In this document: in pieces, positions 46,617 through 60,300 of the stretch
Position numbering within the stretch: position 1 is the first letter of the stretch
Layout of the letters: the number at the start of each line of letters is the position of its first letter
Notes under the pieces: model-generated
Told to the model about the DNA's origin: nothing
The model's input: the letters and a program-made list of their open reading frames with translations, nothing else
Databases searched by the model: none
Program-made: the position numbers and the translations under genes
Assembly: GCF_000002995.4 (NCBI RefSeq)
Contig: NW_025062476.1
Coordinates: 9,980,501 to 10,044,500, forward strand
Direction of reading: 5' to 3'
Source: Brugia malayi
Lineage: Eukaryota > Nematoda > Chromadorea > Rhabditida > Onchocercidae
Length of the DNA: 64,000 bases

Positions 46617-49600
46617 ACTTTTTCCAAATTAACTCGTTGAAAAATTCTCGCATGACGAAAGAAAATAGCAATGGTCAAATTTCATCGGTGATTTTCGTAC
46701 CTTGATCTTAGTTCTGAGACAAATATGATCAGCATTTCTTAACCGGTAATGTTTAATACATTCGGCAGCAGTAAAAGAAGTATACAATCAAATTAGGAAG
46801 TGAGCAAACATCCAGAAAATAAAGTAAGCTGTAGAAAAATAGGATCATATCATATTAGTTTCAACATATGTACAACGGACTTTGTACCTTGTCATTGTAG
46901 TTTCTATTCAAAATAACTCTAAAGTAAAATAAAAGGTTTAATGAGAAAAGTATGAAATTGCGTTAAACAAAATTGCTACCAAACTATTACGGGAGATTTT
47001 TTTTTCAAGAATTTTTTTTTTTTTAAAGTTAAAAATTATAGGAGAAATCATTTCAATTGTTCAATTTTGAATGAAACAACATGAAATAGTATACGTATGG
47101 ACAATTAATGAAATGAAGGGAAAGGCTGATGGTATAAAACTTGGAAGAAGATAATAACTGGATAAAAAAATATACTCTCTCCAAGACATTTGCAAAAACG
47201 GATATTGAATAAATAAAGCTTTTTCCAATTTCCATCCATTTAAATGATAAACTGAAATATTAGTGGTAAAAAGTAAATTAATTAATGATTGATTAGGATT
47301 AAACAATAACGAATTGACCATTCAAATGATGAAACAACACGATTATGTCAGAGGGAATTCATTATATCCATGACCCCTAGATCATTTTGTTTAATCAATA
47401 TATGATCAATAATTAGATAGCATGTATTAGTTTTTGCTACTATTCGTTGGTAGCGATAATATCAATAAGAGTTGAATTTTTTCATACAGTATGCAAATAA
47501 AAATCGGAAGTACCTTTCCAGTTGAAATGAAATTTTGGAGGATGCAAAACAGTGATCAGTTGCTTGTTGCTAGAATGACACACACCATACTAAAATATGT
47601 TTTAAAATGTAGCAGAAAAGATGGAAGATAACGATGGAATAAAAAACAAACTAAGACTGATAGATATATCATTTACCTATGGAATTAATTTCCAAAGGTC
47701 ACGGAGGAACTTTCTGATTTCAGCATAGTTTACAGTAATCTCAAATTTCGACCTTTACTTCTGAGGAAGGAAAAAGAGAAAATGCCATCATATTCACACA
47801 ATTGGCATTTGTCATTGATCAATTTCATTTTTCCTTTTCCTTTCCTTTTCTTTAGTGTTTTTTCTTGTTGTGTTATGTCTAATTGCTATCATATGCTGTC
47901 ATTGTCTCTTTTTTCCAATACAAATTTCAATTTACATAAAAACATCAAAATGTAGTAGTTCTGTAATTTGTGTTTTTTCGAGGTGACAGTTTACTTCACA
48001 AATAGTGTCATTTTCATCTCATTTTTAAATAAACATTAAAATTGATAGGTAATGTAAGATAATGCATGCATAAATTATTGCATATTGCATGCAGGTCCTC
48101 TGTTAATGCTAAATGCTTGACAGTATATATTTGATTTACTAATATATATATATATATATATATATAAACATTCCCAAACTTTTTTTCCAATATTTTTTTG
48201 GTAAAATTTTGTATAGCTGTGGAAGATAATAAAATGTCTCTATCTTCTACTGATTGATAAGCTGTCAAGTATATTTGATTTTATCATTGTTGTTAAAAAA
48301 ATTCAATATGTGCAAAACATATCAGCATCAACCAATACTATTAGATTCCATCTAAGAAATAATATTTTTGCAGATACAAAGCTAAGAAAAATCCTCAAAT
48401 TCTTTGAAATTTTTTTAAAAAAACTTAAAATTCTTCGAAAATTCTTAGAGAATGAAAATTTGCAATTCCGAAAATTAAAATTAATATAATAAAAATGATT
48501 TGTGCTGCAATTATTACACCTTCTTTCAATCTTTTACTAAAATATGAGGAATGTACGATTTCTGATGGTAATCGATGCAATAAAACCAATTAATTTAAAA
48601 AATTAAGAATTTCGAAGTCTGCGTTTTTTTTTTTTTAAATCTGAATTAGCTCCTTCACGTTTTTTATAGGTTACATTATTAAATATTTATAGCTGTTGCT
48701 TTTTATAAAACAATTTATGCATAATCTATTGAAATGTATTAAAGTTTGAACATTGTTCCAGCACTTCTCCGTTGATCTCGAAGGATTCGAGAGGTATTTC
48801 GGCATTTTTTTTTCGAAAAGCAAAATGTGTAGGATTTTTTTTTTTGGTAAAACCATGTGTTGTAATTCAACTTTATCGCTACTCATTTAAAATTTCTCTG
48901 GGAATCGATCCTTGTTGTAAACAAATGCATCGCTCTTCGGTCATACATTAAAACAACAAAACGATGGAATAATTATTCGTCAAAATGTCATTATAATTTA
49001 TTGAAACAATAAAATGATAGAATAAAAATTTTAATGAAACAATTTGTGCAAAATAAAATAATGCAAGATTTCTGTTTATTTAAAAACATTTTAATATATC
49101 ATTAAAAATGTAAATAATGTATGTTGTTCTTATTAATGCAAATTTTTCGAAGATGTAAATAAATTAACCAATAAATAGTTCACTTAAATTTTCATAATCA
49201 TTAACGATATTATTTGTATCGCTTTTTTGACTATCTATGAAACGATATAGAAAATATAAGATAATACATCACTTTGTTTGATTTATTCTCGTTGGAATTA
49301 ATTGCTTCTTCTCATAATAAATTCTGTCCGTGATTCGCTTTGTTTAAATGACGTGAAAATTCTTGGATTTAACTCACAAACTTAATTTTTTCAGAGATTT
49401 CAAACATATATTACTTGAGGATTAAATTTCTGTTTATTTCTCTTGAAGTTGAATTTAAATCTGAAGCATTATATCTTAGTTAACTGGATTTTAAACTTCA
49501 GGAATGATTCACAATCCTCGCATTCAAATAGCACCAGTTCATCAGTGCAATTTATATCGAATTAATACCGCTTAAATACCATTTAAAAATGTCTCTAAGA

Positions 49601-51209
49601 ATAAATGCACTGCTGTGTTCTTATTGAAATAATGAGAACAAACATATACTTATGTGTATGTGTCTGATATTTCTGATATTTTTATATTTTTTTGGAACTT
49701 TGAAACTTTTCCTTTTCAAATTATAATTGGGTATGATTTTCCGTATGATCATTTTATTGATGACATTAACTACGTCATTTACTTATTCCATTTCTGACGT
49801 AAAACATCTGCTTATAGTGTGTCTAATAGATCGTGCAGATTTGAGAAAGTGGTTTTCAGTAAAAATTTAAAAATCCAAAGTTTTTCAAAAGATGCTCTCT
49901 TTGCCGAAATCTGAAATTTGCTGAGATCTAACTATTCACTTTGGAAAAGAAATTACAGAATGATTCGGAAAAGCCTAAGTTTTCGAGTTAATACTGTTTT
50001 TGGGTATTTCAGAAATTAAAAAATAAAACTTCTATCATCATGAGAAAAATTTATGACCGCATTTCAGTAACATTGTTCAATAAACTTTTAAAGCAAAATA
50101 ATGTGATTTTTCATTTCAAACTTAAAATTATGAATTGAATGCCCAAAATAAGCAGTACCTTCACTTTGTGTTTAAGCAAGAATTTTTCTTTCTGGTGAGT
50201 TATTCCGAAGGCAAAAAAAGTAAACATTTAAAAGTTAAACCTTTAATTTCACTTATTCTGTAAGTGAAATTTTGAGATGGAATTGATTGAAATGCACGGA
50301 ATTTTAAAAATAGCGACTCTGTTATCTGTGATGCAAAAAATATTTTCAAGAAAACATTCATTGCTCTCTGTTACTTTCATACATATAACCACGCGTGCCT
50401 TCTAGTATTCGTCACTTATGGGCCTATCATCAGGCCATTTTGTTCCATTTATGCATCACTCGAACAGACAATAAATTACACTATCCAATTCCAACCAGCC
50501 ATATTTGTGGTTCAAGATAAGATATTGAGAATTATTCTTGGATAATTCTTTACACCACAAATAATTTGGAACTAACATAATTTTAATTTAATTACTAACA
50601 TTTCAAGAAATATTTCAAACATTTGAATTAACTAATGACCTTTGACTTTGTATTCTATGATCCAACAGTAAAAATCAATCTTGTCCTACTGCAAATTGTT
50701 ATTACGAATTATTCCTTTATTCAAGATGAAAGATGATTGATAATTAACTCATTTGAATAATCAAACAAACAACTTTTGCAATTTCATTTATAAAAATAAA
50801 AGGAATATGCCATGAAACTTCCGCTATATCTACTTTGCTCACTTACTTTTACCTTATCATTTTAAAAATAAAAGGATAGTATAAGCACAATGATAGAGCC
50901 ATGCAATTTATAGTTTTATTATTTATAAGTTATATTGTTATAACTCAATTATATTATATCAATATATAATAATTAGTCACAAATAGATGCGAAAGAGAGA
51001 AAGAATCTGTTTAAAAAACAAACATCTAGAAAATTCTGAATGCATCATTTTTCCAAAATTTTTTCATAAACGAAATAGAAAACGCCCAATCTATTCTAAT
51101 GGAAAGAATGTAACTGCTTAGATTGAAGGATGAAATTTATGTTTTTTCCTTACATTTTTAAATCTTTGTGTTAGAATTTCGTCATAATATCTTAATAATA
51201 TCTAATTTC

Positions 51210-51247
<38 letters not shown>

Positions 51248-54200
51248 TATTAAAAGTTTTTGTTTTTGTTGTAAATTTAACATTGATTGTTTCTGATAAG
51301 TTGCAATAACTAATTTCATTGAAAGAATATAAACTTTCTTGATCATCAATTATTACCTATGTAAAACAGATGAAGTTATTGTGATGAAGAAATTAAAAAA
51401 TGATCAGTGAAGGACGAATTTCTATCCAATGCTTGGAAATAAGTGGAAGTATTTATTAGCAATGAACGAAAGCTTATAAAATATGATTAAGCAAAACATT
51501 TTGCAAAAATTTTCATTGAATAGAAATCTCTTCAGAGGAAGATTAGATCCTTTGCTGTTTCACTGAAATCAGTTGAAGTATCGCAGTGCTTATCCACAAA
51601 TAAACGGAAGTGATGCTGCATTAGCTTCTGGAAACATGTCATAAGAGATAGAAAGCTAAAAAAATAGGTAAACTTGTATGTTCCAAAAGCTTATATGGAA
51701 CACTTCCATAATTATCAAAATTCTTCCGACCATTTTTATATTGACAACAACAAATAACATGTATGAATTCCTAAATAGAGTATTATCAAGCAAAGGGAGA
51801 TCAATGGATACATATGTTCCTTCTATCTCTCTCCTTCTGTTTCTCTTTCCCCTTTCTTTTTAAAATCATATACCAAAATATACCTTATAAGCTGATTCTC
51901 AGAAGTTTGAATTTTTCGGTCCCATCAAATCACCAAAATTCTCTAACAAATCGAAATCACTCTTCTCCTTCAGAACTGTTACAACTTCTTACAGTATTCC
52001 ACTTTTCCATATTAGGAAAAAAAAAACTTGTTTCATTTATTTCTTTCCTTTTTTATTAAGTTTTCTTTGTAAATTTGGAGCTGTACATAATATTTCATTT
52101 ATATTTATTTTAATATTTAATTCTTGCTTCCATCGTTTTTCTCTTTTGTTTTTCTCGGGAAAACAGATTTTTTAAGAGAATTGTAGCTGTCTGACTGTAC
52201 AATTTAGATGTTGAAGATCAGTTAATACAGATATCACATTTATTATTTTATACTGCAATAATGAATTTAGAGAGTTAAAAAAATTTCAAGAGTTATAAAA
52301 ACAATCATATTTAAAAAAAACGAAATAGCTAAATGGCTGAAGACAGTAACAACACTATTAAGGATTTATCAAATTACAAAGCTAAGCAATCTTGGTGACA
52401 TGGATGAAAAAATCTATAACCGACTAGCACGATAATTTTTTAACCGATTTTTTCTGTTAGTGATCACTTTGCACTATTTTAAACATTATTTTATGCAAAT
52501 TTAACCTAAAAATAGTTGATTATCTAAAAGGACCGACCGTCATTAGTTGGAATTTTCATTGCATCGAACAAAATATCATACCAGAAAATTTCAAAATTCG
52601 CCTCTCTTTTTGATGATATGCTGCAATTAACATAATAAAGAGAATGATGATAAATACATTTCAACTCTCTTTCTTCTGTTATGTTTATTTATACTTAAAT
52701 TGAGAAATCTTTCAAAGTTCCTTCTGGGCTCAAGAGTGAACTGTTTTTTATTGTCTTTTTTCTATAAGTGATCATTTTGTGCAATTTCCAATAGCTGCTT
52801 AGTAATTTTATCCAAAAGTATGAACATCTTTCAGCCTAAAAACTCAAAACGATATAAGGAATAACACTTTTTGTTTTCCGTATCTGCTATTTCGGTTTTA
52901 AACTACTTAAATGAGTATGTAAATATGTATAAGCTTTAAGTACTGTATGCAGCTTCACTTTTTTGAACTTTATTTAAAACTTCGATCTGACTTATTCCTA
53001 TTTCAATTCAGCGTAAACCTGCAGTACCATTCAAAATAATGCCATTTGAATCATTTACAATTTGAAGATTATTATTATTATTATTGAGGGGATGATGAAG
53101 AGGACATAAGAAGAGTGCTTTCAATGTTTCTTTTACAAAATTTGTTACTCTCCATGTGTAAAGTTAACATCTGTGTCTTTGATTAGCGTGCTACTAGTAA
53201 AAAGACAGCTGTTAATAATTCATTCAGACTTTTTTTGCCTTAAAGTACAACCGAACTTTTAATATTTTTTATTAGTTCTAATTCTATTTATTTGTTTCCA
53301 ATAATACCGATTTAGATATTATCAGCTTCCAATCTTTTGTTATGTTGCATTCATGTAAGAAATGAGCCATCCAATCAGAACCGCTAGAAAGGTTATAAGA
53401 TCGAAAAAGAATAATTACTAGGAATAATTGCTTTTCTGGATCTATCGTAATTAGTTCATCAAATGAAAATAAATGACATCATGACTATTCTCGGATAAGT
53501 TATTACTATTATTCATAACAGATGCTTTTTGGTAATCAAAATTAAATAAGACATAGAAAAAAGAACTGGTTTAAGTCATCAGAATTAATAGAATTTAAAA
53601 ACACTGAGACAAATTACAATTGCAAATGTAATAAGCCTAGTGCAGTATACTTTTATTCTACTACCAGTTTCCAACTAAAGTTGATTAAATAAATTCAACA
53701 TAATTAATTACTATTATTTGAAAGTACATTTTTTGTGTGAATGTGTGGTTTGTATGGAAGATTTTGAAGTGATCATTAAATCAAATAGAGCACTTTATTA
53801 ATGACAAATGCAAATGTCATATTAGCAGCTCTTCTGATACAGACCTTTATGCACTACATTATTTATTGTAATTTGGAAGCGTTGAAATTGCTTGAAGGAC
53901 TCTGTGTAACTTGAAGTGTGGCAATGCATCTACATTAGCATTATCTCATTTTCAACTTTTTCGTATTAGTTCTCTTCTCAAAGTGAAAGTTCAGAATGAA
54001 TATTGTAATTAATTGTGATTAAAATTAATTAATATCGTTATCACGACAATCATATCAATAAATCATCTTGTTTAAATAATTAATTACGGAACTAAAATCT
54101 TCTGCATGCTTCGTCCTTTTTGGTTCTTGTTGCTGCTTAAGACAGCATTAGTGAACCACGCCTTTCATTCCCGCGGTGTTAATGACACGGTGGACATCCA

Positions 54201-54718
54201 ACTATCCTTCACAACCTGATTCTAAGAAGGAGGACGGACTTCATTCTTGGGCCGCCCACTTCTGCGTTTATTTGAGGTGTATTTGAGTCGCATATCCATC
54301 GGCACCTCTTGCTTAAGGGTGACAGAAGAGGGGTTTGGCTGACTACTCGAAAGCCCAGTCTTCCTAATTTGCAGTCTATCGTTCGGTGCCAGTTAGGAAG
54401 GTACTTTAAAAACAGCCATCTTGTATTTCAAATACCTCTCTAGATATCGCACATCTTCCCCTTCCCCCTCCCCATTTATTACCACAATTACTAGTCATCT
54501 ATCGTCAGAAACCACTGTTTGTGAACGTTGCTAACTCCAAATTCTACCCTTTCTGAAAGCTGAATTTACCATCAGAAACCGGAATAATAAAGCAACAACA
54601 GCAAGTATTTGATAAACGTTTTCGACATTTATTACGCGAAATACTAGCTATATCAAAAAGTCCTTATTTTAAACCGTTAATAAAATTTACATCGGTGTTA
54701 AAAAAGAACTTGAAAAAT

Positions 54719-56834
54719 ATGATGTGGCTCAAAACAAACAGTATTGTGGCCATATGTCTCATCATCGGCCTGAATGCTAAAGAAGTAAATGCTAATATAG
54801 AGAAACATATGAGAGCTGGACAATTAAACACCAAAGATCTGAAAACGATACGCATTGTAAAGCAAATAAGTGCTGAACGAATGCGTGATCAGTATCGCCG
54901 AAACTCTGGGAGCATATTGGACGAGCAATTGAAATGGCTTGATACCAGTGAAATGTACAATATGGGTCGTATTGCAATGTTATTGAAAGAGAAAAATATT
55001 TTTGATGAAACACTGATTCCTGCACCGTCGAAGAAAGCCAGTACAAGTCGACTTTGTGGTACCAAATTAGTGGAAGCAATCATCAAATTGTGCAACGGTT
55101 GTGTAAAACCTGTTGGCGGTAAAGCCGTTAGCGCTAAACGATGTAAGTTAAATTTGACTTCACTTTTTGCTATCTTTGTATCAACACTTCAATCTGTAGT
55201 GATCGACATTCATGTCATTTCAACTTTGCTTTCAAAAGCAATGAATGAACAGACAATGAATAAATGACTAAATGGTCTTCTTCATTCACTCTATTTCTTC
55301 ACTGGCAGCAGTCCCAATTCCATTTTATAATGGATAGTTCATATTATAAATCATTGCGTTATTTGGATAAGTTAATTATCGTCACAAATATCAGTTACAT
55401 TTCGGATGAAGAAGAGAGGAGAGAAAAAGGAAGTAATGAAAGGATGAAGTCGAATTTTTCTTTTTTGAGCATAGTAAGAACTGAAAACAGAAGTGAATTT
55501 AATAAACATTTGCGTTGAAGCGCTGAAGAATTATACGTACTTCCGGGAAAAGAAAAATGGAGATATCAATATTAAGTCAATATAATATATAATTTGAATA
55601 TTTATAATTGGAATGGATTTAGTTTGTTATTCTTGCGTTTACGTGCTAATTGTATGTTGCAGTTATAATTGGAATGCGAATGCTGAATAATTCAAAGATT
55701 AATTCTTATTAATAACTTTATTTTTAAATTTAAATTATTAGAGTTTTTTTGAAATTCCTACGCTTTTTTGTAGATCTTTTGAAGTTTCCATACATTAATT
55801 TCCTTGTATTTCGTTTTTTTTTTTTAGTTTTTTTTTATTTTTTTGAAAAGAGGGTAAACCTCATGTTGCTGATCCTAAGAAATGAATAATGTAAGCTTTT
55901 GTTGCTGGTTTCTATTTCAACAATCAGAAAGTACTGGTAGCTTCCGTCTGAAATTAATCTCAAACAAAAATCATTCTAAATAATTAAAATGTACTAAATT
56001 AAAACTTCCGAAGCTTTTATATTGCAAACACTTTCAGATATAAATCCATATTCATTTATTATTCAACAATTTCTGCTAATCATATTAACATTTAAGTTGG
56101 CAGTAACTCTTATCTTCTTTTACAAATAATATTTCTAAGTTACATTTTTCTTAAAAAGAGTGATTCCAGGTATTAAACTTGATAATTTTCAAACACATAA
56201 TTTACCTGCTTAAATTCATGTTTAAGTACATAGTAATAATTATGTCTGTAAAATAAAATTTTATTCCAAAAAAGGCTTCAGTGACAGATCTATTATTTCG
56301 AATTATGATAACAAAGTATGGGCTTGTAATGAATAAACAGTAAAATATAGTTAATGATAGAAACAGACTGCTGTCAGAGTTTATTTTCAAATATTACCTA
56401 TTTGGATCAACTTTTTGATTTGCTAACAAACTATATTTTCTTATGAATTTAGCGATGAATTCACAAACAGCCTAAAACTTAAATTATTAGGTAGAATGAG
56501 CGGTCACTGTGTGGTCAGTTATATTTGGTTATTCTTAGATATAACGATGACAATGTAAATGTCGAGATTATAGATGATTCAAAAAATTGTCAGAATTAGA
56601 GCAGGACTCAAAATAAGAGATGTAAAAGATTAGTAATACATGTGGGTGAGTATTAAATGTGGTCAGAACTTTTATCTCTTTACTCCATATTACTTCAGTA
56701 AGTGCAACAGTCCTGTAAATGAACTCGTCCAGCCAACATTCATTTGCGCATTTCCTTGATCCCATCGCCCGTTGACAAGGAAGCCAAATTGAAGCCACAA
56801 ATAATTAATTCAAAATGACATATTCTAGGATTGC

Positions 56835-56886
<52 letters not shown>

Positions 56887-57348
56887 AAAATGATGTACAG
56901 CGTTTTGTTAGTGATAATTTTTAAATGTATTATTTTGATAAACTAATATGAGTTTTGATTACCTTGCTAAGATCATATATTGTCTTCGTTATATATATAT
57001 ATTTGCATATAAAAAATATTAGTAAGATATGTAGAAATAAGCAAAATTCATTAGCCAATGCAATCATTTAAAAAAGAATTTTTTTTTTTTTTTTTTGTAT
57101 ACATTTGGTTATAATGATGTAGACTTAATTAGAAGATAAATACGCATAAGGAGATAAAAATGAGATATGATAGATTATGAAAAGTTAAAAATGTTGCAAA
57201 AGTTTTCTCATAAATTTGCATTAGCGATGATGACATATGCATCTTTGCAGCATTAACGACATTAATGAAACGTGGACAAACATTGACTGAGAAATGTTGC
57301 ATAAATCGATGCTCATTTGACGAGATGAAATCATTTTGTTGCGATTGA
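54719..57348 (+). CDS. Insulin-like peptide prohormone (four-disulfide type)
   Basis: Two exons, 54719-55142 and 57251-57348, join in phase 1 across a 2.1-kb intron to give 173 aa. Start: first ATG, with a second at once after it; MMWLKTNSIVAICLIIGLNA is a signal peptide. A propeptide of about 90 residues follows, containing a dibasic RR at 60-61. B chain about 111-130: RLCGTKLVEAIIKLCNGCVK, Cys 113, 125 and 128. KR at 140-141 and 148-149 bracket a tiny C-peptide, SLTTLM. A chain from about 150: LTEKCCINRCSF…FCCD, Cys 157, 158, 162, 171 and 172. Eight Cys fit four disulfides, the three canonical ones plus one seen in some nematode insulins. Such hormones are secreted ligands of the DAF-2 receptor, which governs growth and larval arrest. 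The exon break between B and A chains is typical. I cannot assign a specific orthologue. The unusually long N-terminal propeptide is the oddest part. Confidence 0.9.
56838..56885 (+). repeat. Poly(A) tract, about 48 A
   Basis: An uninterrupted A run in the intron of the insulin-like gene. It could be the tail of a retroposed copy, but the flanks show no recognisable source and no target-site duplication that I could see. Confidence 0.95.
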
Positions 57349-60300
57349 ATTTCTTTGTTCGCAACCACTCAAAAAGGATAAAGAAGAAGGCGAAGTTGAA
57401 AAGAAGGCGAAATTGAGAAGGTGTGAAAGGATGGAAAAATGTTGCCGTTTTGGCGCCGCCAACAAAAACTACAAACAATTTATTCTCACAGTACGTATTG
57501 TGTTTTATTGGTTTGAAGAGTGAGCTTTCCCTCCGTTTTGTATCATTTCTATTTTATGTTTCACTTTCATTTTATTTTATTTCATTTTATTTCATTTCAT
57601 TTTTTTTTCATTTCATTTTATTTCATTTCATTTTTTTCATTTCATTTCATTTCATTTCCTTTCGTTTCGTTTCGGTTGGTGCGGTTTTTTTTTCCCTTTT
57701 TTAAACAATCACACAAATATTATAACATTTTGTGCAGGGATTCTAAATTGTCGGTGATTATTTTTTGGGGGAAAGATTAATGCGAAATGATGCAGCGAAT
57801 GCTTTGATGATAAAGTGATGAAAAGGAAGGTGATGATCCCATTACAAGTTGTTACCTGTATGCCTACTAATTTCTTGGAATTTGACAAAATATTTTCAAA
57901 CTTGCAAAAAAAAAAAAAAAGAAAAAAAACTGGAAGAAAGATTAATGACAGTAATATTCTGGCAATGTTGACTGAAAGGAATGAGAAATGTCTTGAAATT
58001 GAATTTCATAAGGTAAAGGCTTACCTTTTGGAAGTCTTCTAAAAATTAGTAATTGATCATAGCTTTAGAAAAAAGATGAGGACAAAGATTTGTTTACATC
58101 TGATCATCTTAAAGATTTCAAACTAAAAACATAAGCATTACGCATTAGTGTTTTATCATTTTTGTTGAGCATATTTCAGTTTGAGCATTTTTTAGGCACT
58201 TCATATCTATACAAAGATCAGTAACAAAATCACATATGATTTAATTAATTATTGATATTACATCCTGCTCAATTTGCAATTAGATTTTCAACTATCATTT
58301 TGGGGATTCATTCTGTTGTTGATTTGTTGGTGATCAAAAAGTTACTTATTGAAATTATTAGGCGATAAGTGCACCTATATTATGACTTTTGTTTCTAAAT
58401 TTGCCTTGATTTGTCGGCGAATTTCTTTCAATAGTTCCTCTAACTTTACCAAAAAAAAAGAGAAAAGAAAAAATTCAAGTCTCTCAGTCAATTTACAACT
58501 AACTCACTTGAAAATGAAAAGAAAGGAAAGAGGAAATATGAGAGAAACTCGAGAAATTGGATAACATCTAATGAATAATGCTTCATTTTGTTCAATTTCC
58601 AATTTCATTCTTGTTTCATATTTCTCTTTATTCAGTCGCACTTAGAATCAATCTTTTGTGTTCAGATGTCCATCTTTTTGTTTATTATCCTAACTACCAG
58701 GTCTTATTTCTCATTACTTAGAAAAAACGGTTTCTGAGCCAATATGATACACATTATGTCATATCTTTCTTTAACAGTATAAAAGAAAAATACTGCAAAC
58801 TTATTAAGTGATTTATTAGGGATCTTTTTTTGGTAATATTAGGTTATCACATTTATCATTATGGTATCAGAAATCGTCATACATCCTAGTTGTTGATTTG
58901 TAGTACCATTATTTGTTATATTGTCATTGTCATCCGTAGAAGGTCTCATAGTAATGAGCTTATTTTGTTTAGCAAATCCTTCAAATGATATCATTCATGG
59001 ATCATTGTGATACTACATTTTAAAATTTGATATATCACTATGATATTTATTCTTTTTCCATTGAAAATTGAAAAAATGTTGTTATTAAAAGAAAAATTAT
59101 TGTTGAGAAGGAAAAGAATGAAAAGTTTTCACATAATTCAGATACAAAATATAAAAAAGTTTGGTTGAATTTATCACTGTCGGATAAAATGATGTAATAG
59201 AAAACTAATACTTCCATTCTATCTACTCATACTTTCTTATTATATTTCTTACATTCTCTCAAAGGTTTTCAGAGAAAGAAAAAATCAAATTTGCTTCCTT
59301 ATATGATGACGACTTTGCAAATATTTGCATTTACCATTTTTTACATTTCCTTTTTGAAAAATTTCAATTCCTTCGCATCTTATATTTCAATGAACTTTTT
59401 CTATCCTAGTGCTTCCTATCTCATTGATATTGCAAACATTTGATTCTTCACCTTTTATTATATTCGATTTTCTTCTCTGTTTCGTTTCTATAGCACTCAT
59501 CAATTACCAAATGATCACTGGGCCATTTATCATTCCTTTATCACCTGTTTTCAGTCACACTGATATATATTTGTTACCGAAAATTTGATACTGTCAAGTT
59601 TCGTCTGGAAGAACTATTTCTAGTGAAATTTGAATGTAAAAGAATTGATGGAATCAATTGAAACATTATCTAAGCAGAATTTCAGTCGTTTTCCCGCTAC
59701 TTTTCCACTACAAATATTTATTTCATTTACATATTACATCCACATATGACTACTGTTTTATAATTGTCAAATTCAAAAATATCAACATTTCGTCGTTTTT
59801 TAATCGATGACCTACTGGACGATTTATTGGAATGTTTCTTTGTTCGTCCTCATTCTCATATTTCATTCCAAAATGCATCATTACCGAACAAGGAAAATGC
59901 GGAATCGTAAACAATTTTAGGAGCATATGTGCTTGTGGGAGGGGGGATGGATCAACTACCATCCTTAAACGTTGTTGTCTTCTTCATTTTAGAAGAGCAC
60001 CGATCGCAACCGATCGCTTCTTCAAGCAGACAATCTTTGATCTCACATTTCCATCTTTCATTTTTTGTTATGGACACTTCAACTTCCTATGACATATTTG
60101 ATGTATATTGGATAATGTATGCGTTTATGATAATTCGGTTTGTGATCTCATAGCAAATTTTCGTTATTATCCCTTCCATTCAAAATTTCTTCTAATCGTC
60201 CAGCTTTTCCGAATTCAAATTTGTTCAGTAAACAATGAATTTCGATGTTAAATATCTCACAGTTCAAAATTTCATCACGAAGTAGTATTATTGATGAGGA

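Larger units (their letters stand above)
45680..54718. other. Gene desert of about 9 kb
   Basis: No credible exon on either strand. It is AT-rich throughout, with (TA)n at about 48140-48166 and 51213-51244, a duplicated unit at 46476-46616, a small hairpin at about 50500-50562, and a distinctly GC-richer block at about 54110-54470 upstream of the insulin-like gene. Confidence 0.55.

Noticed and set aside
54664..55095. Minus-strand open frames opposite the insulin first exon
   Set aside because: Antisense to a clear signal peptide and B chain.
57129..57478. Minus-strand open frames over the second insulin exon
   Set aside because: Antisense shadows; the plus strand encodes a precise A-chain with matching splice phase.
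57423..57780. Phe/Ser/His-rich open frames
   Set aside because: They are reading frames through the TTTCA/TTTTA repeat downstream of the insulin-like gene.
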